64,000 nucleotides of DNA, taken from contig JAPPMG010000015.1 in the NCBI GenBank assembly GCA_028819215.1, forward strand, positions 1 to 64,000, read 5' to 3'. Below are positions 36,262 through 44,995 of the stretch, piece after piece (the stretch's first letter is position 1; every line of letters starts with the position of its first letter). A model generated the notes under the pieces. The model saw only the letters and a list, made by a program, of their open reading frames with translations. It did not search any database and was not told the origin of the DNA. A program made the translations under genes and the position numbers. This DNA is from Bryobacterales bacterium. GTDB lineage: Bacteria; Acidobacteriota; Terriglobia; Bryobacterales; UBA6623.

Positions 36262-36485
36262 GTCTCACCCTATCTCTTCATGGATGCCCGCGACAAAGAG
36301 GTTTCGCGAAGCCCTTAGTGCCTGCTGACGCATGCTCTGCTCCCCTACGGTTCCATCACCTTGGCTGAAACTGGCACGTGGCGAGTCCGCATACAGTGTT
36401 ACCGTACTAGCATTCGAACGCATCGTTCTAACACGTGCCGACGTGCGAGATCCATGCTGGCGCTGTGGACTGGAGGTAGAGTCCA

Positions 36486-39400
36486 ATGATTCAAAATTCT
36501 CGCCTAGCGATCACACTGTTGCTCGCTCCGCTATTCTTGGCCACGACCTTGTGGGGTCAGGGCGTTTCCGGCAGCGCCGCGGTAGCCGGCACCGTAACAG
36601 ACGCCAGCGGAGCGGTCATTCCAGGCGCTTCAGTTGTCCTGATCAACGTGGAGCGCGGCTCCGAGATGGAGGTCACGACGAACGCATCCGGCAATTACGC
36701 CTACCCGGACGTAACGCCGGGCGTGTACACGGTCCGTGTCTCGAGCGAAGGTTTTGCTACGCAAGAAGTGTCGGATCTGGCCGTGCAAGTGGGCCAGCGT
36801 GCGGCGGTCAACGTAGAGCTGGAGATTGGCCAGATCACTGATGTCGTTACGGTGGAGGCCGCGGCCGTGCTGCTGGAGACCGAGTCCAACGTCATCGGCA
36901 CCGTGGTCGAGCGCGAGCGAGTGGACGAGCTGCCGCTGAACGGGCGCAACTTCCTACAGTTGGCGCTCTTGGCGGGCGGCACGGCGCCGTCCGAAGGGCG
37001 CGCTTCTTTCGCAGGTCAAATCGGGCATCCCGGCCGCTTCGTGGTCATAGGCGGTGTCAAGGCAGCCAACAACAGTTACACCATCAACGGCATCCAGGTG
37101 CGTGGAGCGCGCGGCGGCGAGCTGGCCGTGAACGTGTCGGTGGCGAACGTGGACCAGTTCAAAGTCCAGTCGAGCTTCTTCATGCCCGACCAAGGCCCGA
37201 ACCCGGCCATGGTCAACTTGACCACCATCGGCGGAACCAACGAGTTCCACGGCCAGGCTTTCGAATTCGTGCGCAACACCGTGCTGGATGCCCGCAGCTA
37301 CTTCGCGCGCGAACCGGAGGAGCTCAAGCGCAACCAGTTCGGGTTTGCCGTGGGCGGCCCGATCAAGCGGGACAGGATGTGGTTCCGGGCGGGCTATGAG
37401 GGGATGCGCGAGCGCGTGGCATTCACGCGGGGTGTCTTCACGCCCACGCAGGCGATGTTCGGCGGTGACTTCTCCGCGGATCCGTTCGTCATCCACGATC
37501 CGAACACCCTTAACGAGGCTGCCGGCACTCGTGATCCGTTCCCGCAGCAGGAGGTCCCGCGCTCGCGCTTCAATTCCGTATCGGAGAATCTGTTGCAGTA
37601 CTATCTGCCGGGCTCGGACTTCCACACCCGCCCGAACAATCTCTTCGTCCACCCGCGCAACACGGTCGAGGACGACCAGTTCAACGTGCGCATCGACACG
37701 CAGCTGACCGACAAGCAGACCCTGTTTTCGCAGTTCATCAATTCCGACAGCTCCGCCGTGCGCCCAGGGGCTTTTCCGCTCAGCGGCGCGTTCTACCCGA
37801 ATCAGATGTGGATGTGGATGGCCCAGCACACTTACACGATTTCGCCCAAGCTCGTGAGCACGTTCCGGCTTGGCGTCTCGCGCAACCAGGCCCTGTTTAG
37901 CAACGAGGCGCGCGAGGTGGGCGACATTCTCACCCCGCTCGGCATCACTGGCACGTTCGACACGCGGGGCGTGTTCGCGCAGCGCATGCAGGGCTTCACC
38001 GGCTTCGGCCGTTCCAACGGAGACCTCGGCAACATCGACAACAACTACCAGTTCGATCCGGGCTTCAGCTATATCACCGGCAACCACCAGTACCGCTTCG
38101 GCGCTACCATCCGGTACCGCAGGACGTGGCAGCAGAACGCCAATGCCGGCGCTCACGGCAGCTTGATTTACAACCGGGTCTACACCGCGCAGCTCACGAC
38201 GAACGCCGCAGGGAACTTGGTGCCCGACGGCCGCAACTCGGGCAACGCGTTCGCCGACTACCTGTTGGGCACGCCCGACCGCGGCAGCACGCGCGGGCTG
38301 CCAATGCTTCAATATCGGCACACGCAGTACAGCCCCTACATCCAAGACACGTGGAAGGTCAGGCGCAATCTCACGCTGAATTGGGGCGTGACATGGTTTA
38401 AGGACACGATTCCGAATCCGCAGGGCCGGGCGGCCGAGTATCCGCACGGGTTCGATGCGGCCACTGGCCTGCTGGAGTTCGCAGTCTTGGGGCAGGTCGA
38501 TCCGCGCGTGATCCAGCCTGACAGCGACAACATCGCTCCACGCTTCGGGATCGCTTGGCAGGTCGACGACAAGACCGTCGTGCGCGCCGGTGGCGGCACG
38601 TACTTCTCGGACATGCAGCTGATCGAGCTGCAGTTTGCGGCTGTCGGGCCGCCGTTCACCAACAGCGTGGACGCAATCAACACGGGCAAGCTCATGCCGG
38701 AGTTCATTCCTGGTGTCAACATCTTCCCGGTCATTCCGCTGCCGCCGATCGATGAGAATTTTGCGAGCAACCTGCCAGCCGGAATCACGCCCTTCACGCT
38801 CCAAGAGGAAGGCAGGACGCCCTATGTGAACCAATGGAACTTCTCGATCCAGCGCACGTTGAGCGATAACGACCTGTTGGAGCTCACCTATCAGGGCAAC
38901 AGCGGCCATCGGCAGCAGAACCGCTACGACTTCAATCAGTGCAGGGTCGGCTCGGATCTGCGCTGCGATCGGGCGACCCGGCCGTATCTGCAGTACCGGG
39001 CGATCCTGCAGTCGGACTTCAACGCCAACTCGAACTACAACGCGCTGATCGCTCGCTACCACCACCGCATGTCGCACGGCATCGACCTGCGCGCCGAATA
39101 CACGTTTTCCAAGGCGCTCTACGACGGTTGGGAACTCGGCGGTGCGACCAACAACCAGATCGCCACCAACCGGGCTCTGGACAAGGGGCCGACCTCGTTC
39201 AACGTCAAGCACAGGGCCGTGCTGAGCGCCTTGTGGGAGCTGCCCTTCGGGCGTGGCAGGACGTTTGGCTCGTCGATGTCGAAGGCAGCCGACTATGTCG
39301 TGGGCGGCTGGAGGCTGACGACCATCGCGACGTTTTCCAACGGCTTGCCGATCTTTATCACGGTGCCCAACCGCACGGGCAGCCCGTTCGTCGGCCACCG

Positions 39401-39743
39401 CCCCAACCGGACCTGCAGCGGGGAATTGTCGGGCGCGAACCTGCGCCAGAGCTTCCAATTCATCGACACGAAGTGCTTCCAGGACACCGAGCGGGGCTTC
39501 TTCGGAGATTCCGCGCGAGCACCGATCAGCGGTCCGGGCCTGAACCAGTTCGACATTGGGATTCAAAAGGACTTCCCCGTGACGGAGGGCAGATACTTCC
39601 AATTCCGCATGGAGATGTTCAATGCCTTCAACCACGCCCAGTTCCGAAACCCCAACGGCAACGTCGCCAATCGCAACTTCGGCTTAGTCAGTGGTGTCCG
39701 TCCGCCACGGCTGATTCAGATGGGGTTGAAGTTCGTCTTCTAG
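36486..39743 (+). CDS. Oar-like TonB-dependent receptor
   Basis: 1085 residues, same architecture as the receptor at 20.0 kb: signal peptide (cleavage near TTLWGQ, residue 23), carboxypeptidase-regulatory domain (about 30-115; AGTVTDASGAVIPGASVVLI), plug (about 120-240; DELPLNGRNFLQLALLAGG), and a large barrel ending in Phe (QMGLKFVF). A perfect GGAGGT stands eight bases before the ATG. Followed by a hairpin terminator. The plug consensus LPLNGRNF is the typical Oar-family form, whereas the first receptor has VPVPLGRNY there, so the two are not recent duplicates. Ligand unknown. Confidence 0.93.
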   Translation: MIQNSRLAITLLLAPLFLATTLWGQGVSGSAAVAGTVTDASGAVIPGASVVLINVERGSEMEVTTNASGNYAYPDVTPGVYTVRVSSEGFATQEVSDLAVQVGQRAAVNVELEIGQITDVVTVEAAAVLLETESNVIGTVVERERVDELPLNGRNFLQLALLAGGTAPSEGRASFAGQIGHPGRFVVIGGVKAANNSYTINGIQVRGARGGELAVNVSVANVDQFKVQSSFFMPDQGPNPAMVNLTTIGGTNEFHGQAFEFVRNTVLDARSYFAREPEELKRNQFGFAVGGPIKRDRMWFRAGYEGMRERVAFTRGVFTPTQAMFGGDFSADPFVIHDPNTLNEAAGTRDPFPQQEVPRSRFNSVSENLLQYYLPGSDFHTRPNNLFVHPRNTVEDDQFNVRIDTQLTDKQTLFSQFINSDSSAVRPGAFPLSGAFYPNQMWMWMAQHTYTISPKLVSTFRLGVSRNQALFSNEAREVGDILTPLGITGTFDTRGVFAQRMQGFTGFGRSNGDLGNIDNNYQFDPGFSYITGNHQYRFGATIRYRRTWQQNANAGAHGSLIYNRVYTAQLTTNAAGNLVPDGRNSGNAFADYLLGTPDRGSTRGLPMLQYRHTQYSPYIQDTWKVRRNLTLNWGVTWFKDTIPNPQGRAAEYPHGFDAATGLLEFAVLGQVDPRVIQPDSDNIAPRFGIAWQVDDKTVVRAGGGTYFSDMQLIELQFAAVGPPFTNSVDAINTGKLMPEFIPGVNIFPVIPLPPIDENFASNLPAGITPFTLQEEGRTPYVNQWNFSIQRTLSDNDLLELTYQGNSGHRQQNRYDFNQCRVGSDLRCDRATRPYLQYRAILQSDFNANSNYNALIARYHHRMSHGIDLRAEYTFSKALYDGWELGGATNNQIATNRALDKGPTSFNVKHRAVLSALWELPFGRGRTFGSSMSKAADYVVGGWRLTTIATFSNGLPIFITVPNRTGSPFVGHRPNRTCSGELSGANLRQSFQFIDTKCFQDTERGFFGDSARAPISGPGLNQFDIGIQKDFPVTEGRYFQFRMEMFNAFNHAQFRNPNGNVANRNFGLVSGVRPPRLIQMGLKFVF

Positions 39744-39752
39744 CCTCGTAGC

Positions 39753-39777
39753 GGCCCGCCGTCACGCACGGCGGGCC
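39753..39777 (+). terminator. Rho-independent-like terminator after second receptor
   Basis: Perfect 10-bp stem GGCCCGCCGT / ACGGCGGGCC with a five-base loop CACGC, nine bases after the receptor stop. Very stable, though it is not followed by a T run. Confidence 0.65.
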
Positions 39778-39851
39778 TCGGCTGCATCGGTGCCGGTAGC
39801 TTGTGCGAGGTTGCGCGCGTCGGTACGATGAGTGCGGAAGGGTCCTGGCCC

Positions 39852-40868
39852 ATGATCCGTCGCTCCTTCATCGCCACCGGGCTGGCAGCGCCGCTGGCGG
39901 CCTCGGCCAAGCCCGTGCGCATCGGTTACTTAGGAGCCAGCCATTCTCACGGGACCGGCAAGATCCGCGTCACGGCAGCGTCGCCGGATTTCGAGATCGC
40001 GGGCCTGTGGGACGACGACGCCGAGGTTCGAACGAAGCACGAATCGCAAGGGCTGGCGATCCGCCATCCGGATGAGCTCTTGCGAGATCCGTCGATTGAT
40101 GTCATCGCTGTCGAGGGCCCGGTAGCCGATCATGCCCGGGACGGGCTGCGGGTCGTGCGGGCGGGCAAGCATCTGCACCTCGAAAAGCCGCCCGCGCTGG
40201 ACGTCGAATCCCTGCGCGACATCCTCAGCGTGGCCAGATCCCAGGGTTTGGTCGTGCAGCAAGGGTACATGTGGCGCTATCACCCCGGCTTCAATCGCAT
40301 GCTTGAAGCCGCGCGGCGCGGATGGCTCGGCGATATCCACTTGGTCCAAGCGGCGATCCACAAGACGCTCGCACCTGCCGCGCGGGTTCCGTGGGCGCAG
40401 TTCCGCGGAGGCCAGATGTTCGAACTCGGCCCGCACGTCATCGACCCGCTGGTCCGCCTTCTGGGCCGCCCCAACCGGGTCACGCCCTATCTCAACAAGC
40501 ACGGCGAGTTCGACGACACTCTCGCGGACAACACGCTGGCGGTGTTCGAGTATTCCGGAGCTCTCGGCATCGTGGCCGGGGCCGCGCTGGCCGCCAACGG
40601 CAGCCGCTATCGCAGCTTCGAGGTGCACGGCACGAACGGAGTGGCCACGCTGCGCCCGATCGAGGCCCCGCGGCTGGTCTTCGATCTGGCGGAGGCCGCC
40701 GGCCCCTATCCGAAGGGTCCGCACCGCGTCGAGCTGCCCCCCTACCGACGCTATGTCGGGGACATGGCCGCTCTGGCCCGCGCCGTGCGGAGCGAAGAGC
40801 CGCTGCACGTGTCGTTCGACGAGGACATCGTCGTGCAGGAAGCGCTGATCAAGGCGTCCGGCATGTAA
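39852..40868 (+). CDS. Tat-exported Gfo/Idh/MocA-family oxidoreductase
   Basis: 338 residues. The ATG at 39852 gives MIRRSFIATGLAAPLAASA, a twin-arginine-type signal, so the enzyme is probably folded with its NAD(P) before export. The Rossmann start VRIGYLGASHSHGTGK departs from the usual GxGxxG. The EKP motif (LHLEKPPALD) is present, and PHVIDPLVRLLGRP carries the catalytic-region His. Family members oxidise, reduce or epimerise sugars and can act as glycosidases through an NAD-dependent route; which applies here is unknown. It precedes the DUF1553-DUF1501 pair by 36 bp and probably shares its operon. Confidence 0.9.
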   Translation: MIRRSFIATGLAAPLAASAKPVRIGYLGASHSHGTGKIRVTAASPDFEIAGLWDDDAEVRTKHESQGLAIRHPDELLRDPSIDVIAVEGPVADHARDGLRVVRAGKHLHLEKPPALDVESLRDILSVARSQGLVVQQGYMWRYHPGFNRMLEAARRGWLGDIHLVQAAIHKTLAPAARVPWAQFRGGQMFELGPHVIDPLVRLLGRPNRVTPYLNKHGEFDDTLADNTLAVFEYSGALGIVAGAALAANGSRYRSFEVHGTNGVATLRPIEAPRLVFDLAEAAGPYPKGPHRVELPPYRRYVGDMAALARAVRSEEPLHVSFDEDIVVQEALIKASGM

Positions 40869-40904
40869 GCTTGTGATGATTGAGGCGGTCGGGCGCAGTA
40901 TCCA

Positions 40905-43487
40905 ATGAGAGCCAGCATGCAGGTCCGACAGGTAGCGCGCGCTGCCGTGCGGCGCGGAGCAGCGCTCCTGCTCGCTCTGCCCCTCGCGGCGCTCGCGGCC
41001 GAGCTGCCGCCGGCAGAAGCTGGCGAGGTCGATTTCAACGCAGAAATCCGCCCGCTGTTCGAGGGGCGCTGCACTGTTTGCCACGGGCCCGCCAATGCCA
41101 TGAACGGCCTCCGTCTGGACCGCAAGGCGGATGCGCTCGCCGGTGGCCACTCGGGGCCGGCCATTATTCCGGGCAACTCCGCCGAGAGCCGCCTGATCCA
41201 CCTCGTGGCGGGATATCGGGTGAAAGTGGTCATGCCCCCGACCGGGGAACCGCTAGGCCGGGCCGAGATCGGCAAGCTGCGCGCCTGGATTGACCAAGGT
41301 GCGCAGTGGCCGGACCCGGCCGAAGCGGCCGCGGCCGCTTCCTCGCCGGGCGAGTCGGGGCATTGGGCTTTCCGGCCGATTGTCCGGCCAGACGTGCCGG
41401 CACCGAGCAATCCGATCGACCATTTCGTGCGCGAACGCCTGCGGGCGGAGGGAGTCGAGCCGGCGCCGCGCGCCGACCGGGACACGTTGTTGACGCGCGT
41501 GTCTCTGGATCTGACCGGGCTCCCTCCGACCCGCGAGGAACAGAGCGCCTTCAACGAGGATTCGGGGGAGGCCGCCTACGAGCGAGTGGTGGAGCGGTTG
41601 CTAGCCTCGGAGCACTTCGGTGAGAAGCAGGCCATGCACTGGCTGGACCAAGTGCGCTATGCCGACTCGGACGGCTACGCCAAGGATTATGTGCGGCCGC
41701 ACGCTTGGCGCTATCGACACTGGGTCGTCAACGCGCTCAATTCGGGCATGCGGTTTGACCGCTTCTCGATCGAGCAGATCGCCGGGGACCGGTTGCCCCG
41801 CGCGACGGTGGAGCAGCGCGTCGCAACCGGCTTCCACCGCAACACGCTGCGCAATCGAGAAGGCGGTGTGAACCCCGCCCAATATGCCTTCGAGGAAACA
41901 GTGGACCGGGCGAGCACATTCGGAACGGTGTGGCTCGGCATGACCGTCGGCTGCGCCCAGTGCCACGACCACAAGTACGATCCCGTCTCGCAGCGGGAGT
42001 TCTACGAGCTATTCGCCTTCTTCGACAACCTCGAAGAGGGGCGCATTTACGCGCCGCTGCAGGGAGAGCTTGGCCCGTATTTGCGCACGGTCAACGAGTA
42101 CCGGGGCAAGCACCAAGCGATCTTGGACGAGTACAACGTGCCTGCCCTGCAGGCCGAATGGGAAGAGCGCTGCATTCAAGCGGGCGAGTCGCCGGGCGTG
42201 TACTTGGACTACGACCTGGCTTGGCAGGAACTGGGCCTGAACACAGATGGCGGACAAGAGATCGTGCGTATCCCGCCGGGCGAGCGGACGTGGCGCCAAG
42301 CCAACATGGTGACGTACTACTTCCTGCGTGCCTACGGCTTGGTCGTCGGATCGGCGAAGCAGAAGGAATTCGGCTTTCCCGAAGCTCTACGCAAGATCAA
42401 GGAGCTGAACCGAGCCTATCCGCAGCGTAGCGAGGCGCGCATCGTGTACGAGAGCCCCCAAGCGAATCCGACGTTTCTGCGCGTGCGCGGCAGTTGGGAC
42501 CGGCGCGGCATCGAAGTCAGGCCGGGCACGCCCGGCGCTCTGCCCGGATCCCCGGGGACAGGTGCGGGACGGCTAGAACTGGCACGCTGGCTGTTCGCCG
42601 ACGACAATCCATTGACGGCGCGCGTCGCCGTCAACCGTATCTGGCAGGAGTACTTCGGACGGGGCTTGGTGGCGACTTCCGAGGACTTCGGAACGCAAGG
42701 CGAACGCCCGAGCCATCCGCGACTGCTGGACTGGCTCGCTTCTGAGTTTCGCGATTCCGGCTGGGACGTCCGGCACATGCATCGCCTGATCGTCACTTCG
42801 GAAACCTACAAGCAGTCCTCGCGCGGTTCGCAGCAGCAAGTCGAGCGCGATCCCAACAATGCATTGCTCGGGCGGCAGGTCAGGCTGCGCCTGCCGGCCG
42901 AACTGATCTGGGACCGAGCCCTGGGCGCGGCCGGGCTGCTGCACCACGACGTGGGCGGCCGGAGCTTCCGACCAGCCATGCCTCCCGGCACCACCGGCTT
43001 CAAGGCGGGCGGGACAGACTGGCAGCCCAGTTCCGGTTCGGAGCGGTACAAGCGCGGCATGTACATCCAGTTCCAGCGCACGCAGCCGTTTCCGTTCCTG
43101 ATGAACTTCGATTCGCCGGAATTCCGCGAGCCTGCCTGCCGCCGCGAGCGATCCAACACTCCCCTGCAGGCGCTGAACCTGCTCAACGACTCGATGTTCG
43201 CGGAGGCTTGGCAGTCGCTCGCCGTGCGGGTCTTGTCCGACGCCCCGGACCCATCCTTCGCGGGGCGGCTTCGGTACGCCTTCCGCCTCGCGCTCGGGCG
43301 CGAGCCGACCGCTGTTGAGACGGAGCGCTTCGGCGCATACTTGAAAGAGCGCACCGCCGCAGTGTCCGCGCCAGAAAGTTTCCAGCACCTGCCCGAGGTC
43401 GAAGGGCTGGACCAGTCCGCGCTGCTTGCTTGGACCGGCGTTGGCAGAGTCCTGATGAACCTTGACGAATTCGTGACGCGGCCATGA
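40905..43487 (+). CDS. PSCyt1-DUF1549-DUF1553 secreted cytochrome protein
   Basis: 860 residues. Signal peptide (ending ALAAELP), a heme c site CTVCHG (Cys 56, Cys 59, His 60) in the PSCyt1 domain, DUF1549 with TLLTRVSLDLTGLPPT and the second heme-like CAQCHDHKYDPVSQ, then DUF1553 with LTARVAVNRIWQEYFGRGLV and PAELIWDRALGAAGLL. Same order as the protein at 13.3 kb but a distinct sequence, not a recent copy. Stop overlaps the start of the DUF1501 gene (ATGA at 43484), which makes a joint role near-certain. The biochemical function of the pair has not been established. Confidence 0.92.
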   Translation: MRASMQVRQVARAAVRRGAALLLALPLAALAAELPPAEAGEVDFNAEIRPLFEGRCTVCHGPANAMNGLRLDRKADALAGGHSGPAIIPGNSAESRLIHLVAGYRVKVVMPPTGEPLGRAEIGKLRAWIDQGAQWPDPAEAAAAASSPGESGHWAFRPIVRPDVPAPSNPIDHFVRERLRAEGVEPAPRADRDTLLTRVSLDLTGLPPTREEQSAFNEDSGEAAYERVVERLLASEHFGEKQAMHWLDQVRYADSDGYAKDYVRPHAWRYRHWVVNALNSGMRFDRFSIEQIAGDRLPRATVEQRVATGFHRNTLRNREGGVNPAQYAFEETVDRASTFGTVWLGMTVGCAQCHDHKYDPVSQREFYELFAFFDNLEEGRIYAPLQGELGPYLRTVNEYRGKHQAILDEYNVPALQAEWEERCIQAGESPGVYLDYDLAWQELGLNTDGGQEIVRIPPGERTWRQANMVTYYFLRAYGLVVGSAKQKEFGFPEALRKIKELNRAYPQRSEARIVYESPQANPTFLRVRGSWDRRGIEVRPGTPGALPGSPGTGAGRLELARWLFADDNPLTARVAVNRIWQEYFGRGLVATSEDFGTQGERPSHPRLLDWLASEFRDSGWDVRHMHRLIVTSETYKQSSRGSQQQVERDPNNALLGRQVRLRLPAELIWDRALGAAGLLHHDVGGRSFRPAMPPGTTGFKAGGTDWQPSSGSERYKRGMYIQFQRTQPFPFLMNFDSPEFREPACRRERSNTPLQALNLLNDSMFAEAWQSLAVRVLSDAPDPSFAGRLRYAFRLALGREPTAVETERFGAYLKERTAAVSAPESFQHLPEVEGLDQSALLAWTGVGRVLMNLDEFVTRP

Positions 43488-44911
43488 ACCTGCACTCGTT
43501 CAACCCGTTCCTGTCCCGCAGGGACTTTCTCGACAACACCCTGTACGGGCTGGGCTTGGGCGCACTCTCCCACTTGCTCGGAATCGAAGGCCGCACCGCC
43601 GAGCCCGATGCGCTGGCACCGCGCAAGCCGCACTTCGCACCGCGTGCGAAGAACGTGATCTTCCTCTTCCAGGCTGGCGCGCCCAGCCAGATTGACCTGT
43701 TCGATCCAAAGCCCAAGCTGCACGAGTGGAACGGCCAGCCCCTGCCGGAATCGCTGGCCAAGCAGTTGCAGCTGGCGTTCATCCAGCCTACGGCGAAGGT
43801 GCTGGCGAGCCGCAGGCAGTTCCAGCCCGCCGGGCAGTCGGGCATCGAGCTTTCGGAGTGGCTGCCGCACACGGCGACCATCGCGGACGAGCTTTGTCTG
43901 GTCCGATCAGTGCGGGGGGATTCGGTCAACCACCACCCGGGGCAGGCACTGCTGATGACGGGCAGTCCGCTGCCAGGACGGCCCACAGTGGGTTCGTGGA
44001 TCACCTACGGGTTGGGTAGCGAGTCCCGCGACCTTCCCGGATTCGTCGTGCTCAAGACGGGCAGTTCGACACAGGGCAGCACCGGCAATTGGACCAACGG
44101 GTTCTTGCCTTCGAACTACCAGGGCGTCTTGCTGCGCAGCGAGGGCGATGCGATTCTGCATCTGTCCAACCCCGCTGGCGTCACGTCGGACGTGCAGCGA
44201 GCGGACCTGGATTTGATCCGGGAGCTCAACCTCGAACAGCTGGCGCGCACCGGGGACCAAGAGATTGCGGCGCGCATCGCGTCCTATGAACTGGCGTTCC
44301 GCATGCAGGCGTCGGCCCCCAGCCTGATCGACGTTTCGGACGAGCCGGAGCGGATGCGCGAAATGTACGGGCTGAATTCCGACGAGACCCGGGACTACGG
44401 CATGACCTGCCTGCTGGCGCGCCGCCTGATCGAGCGTGGCGTGCGATTTGTGCTGAACCAGCACGCGCAATGGGACCACCATTCGAACTTGGACAAGGGG
44501 CTCAGCCAGAAGTGTCGGGTCACAGACAAGCCCGTGGCAGCCTTGGTGAAGGATCTCAAGCAGCGGGGCCTGCTGGACGAGACGCTAGTCATCTGGGCCG
44601 GGGAGTTCGGGCGCACCTCGTTGGCGGAATGGCGAAATCCTTCCGACCCGGCCAACATAGGCCGGGATCACCATGCCGACGGGTTCAGCGTGTGGATGGC
44701 CGGCGGCGGTATCAAGGGCGGCCAGGTCATCGGGAGCACGGACGAGCTGGGCCTGACAGTGGAAGACGACCCGGTACATGTCCACGACCTGCAGGCTACC
44801 GTCCTGCACTGTCTGGGCCTCGACCATGAGCGCTTGACGTACAGGCATGCTGGACGCGACTTCAGGCTCACTGACGTAGGCGGGACCGTGGTGGAGCCCA
44901 TGCTGGCCTAG
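43484..44911 (+). CDS. DUF1501 protein with Tat signal
   Basis: 475 residues, alkaline-phosphatase/sulfatase-like fold family DUF1501. Tat signal SRRDFLDNTLYGLGLGALSHLLG is cut into two parts by family custom: the RR motif at residues 12-13, then the hydrophobic core. Conserved stretches: FLFQAGAPSQIDLFDPKP, SVNHHPGQALLMTG, VIWAGEFGRTSLAEW, GRDHHADGFSVWMAGGGIKG (described in part) and DPVHVHDLQATVLHCLGLDH. His/Asp residues in the last two are probable metal ligands. Always found next to DUF1553 proteins, as here. A broken relative of its last third lies 2.8 kb downstream. Confidence 0.92.
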   Translation: MNLHSFNPFLSRRDFLDNTLYGLGLGALSHLLGIEGRTAEPDALAPRKPHFAPRAKNVIFLFQAGAPSQIDLFDPKPKLHEWNGQPLPESLAKQLQLAFIQPTAKVLASRRQFQPAGQSGIELSEWLPHTATIADELCLVRSVRGDSVNHHPGQALLMTGSPLPGRPTVGSWITYGLGSESRDLPGFVVLKTGSSTQGSTGNWTNGFLPSNYQGVLLRSEGDAILHLSNPAGVTSDVQRADLDLIRELNLEQLARTGDQEIAARIASYELAFRMQASAPSLIDVSDEPERMREMYGLNSDETRDYGMTCLLARRLIERGVRFVLNQHAQWDHHSNLDKGLSQKCRVTDKPVAALVKDLKQRGLLDETLVIWAGEFGRTSLAEWRNPSDPANIGRDHHADGFSVWMAGGGIKGGQVIGSTDELGLTVEDDPVHVHDLQATVLHCLGLDHERLTYRHAGRDFRLTDVGGTVVEPMLA

Positions 44912-44995
44912 CCTGCAACAGCCTCATACCGCTGGGAGTGTGCCGGGCATCGCTACCGACCAACGCTCCCGACCGATCACAGCACATTGTGCAGG

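Noticed and set aside
36954-39635. 893-residue open frame on the minus strand across the second receptor gene
   Set aside because: It lies wholly antisense to a well-supported receptor, has no recognisable domain, and has the Arg/Val-rich composition expected of a shadow frame in GC-rich DNA. Similar long shadows over other genes were dropped for the same reason.
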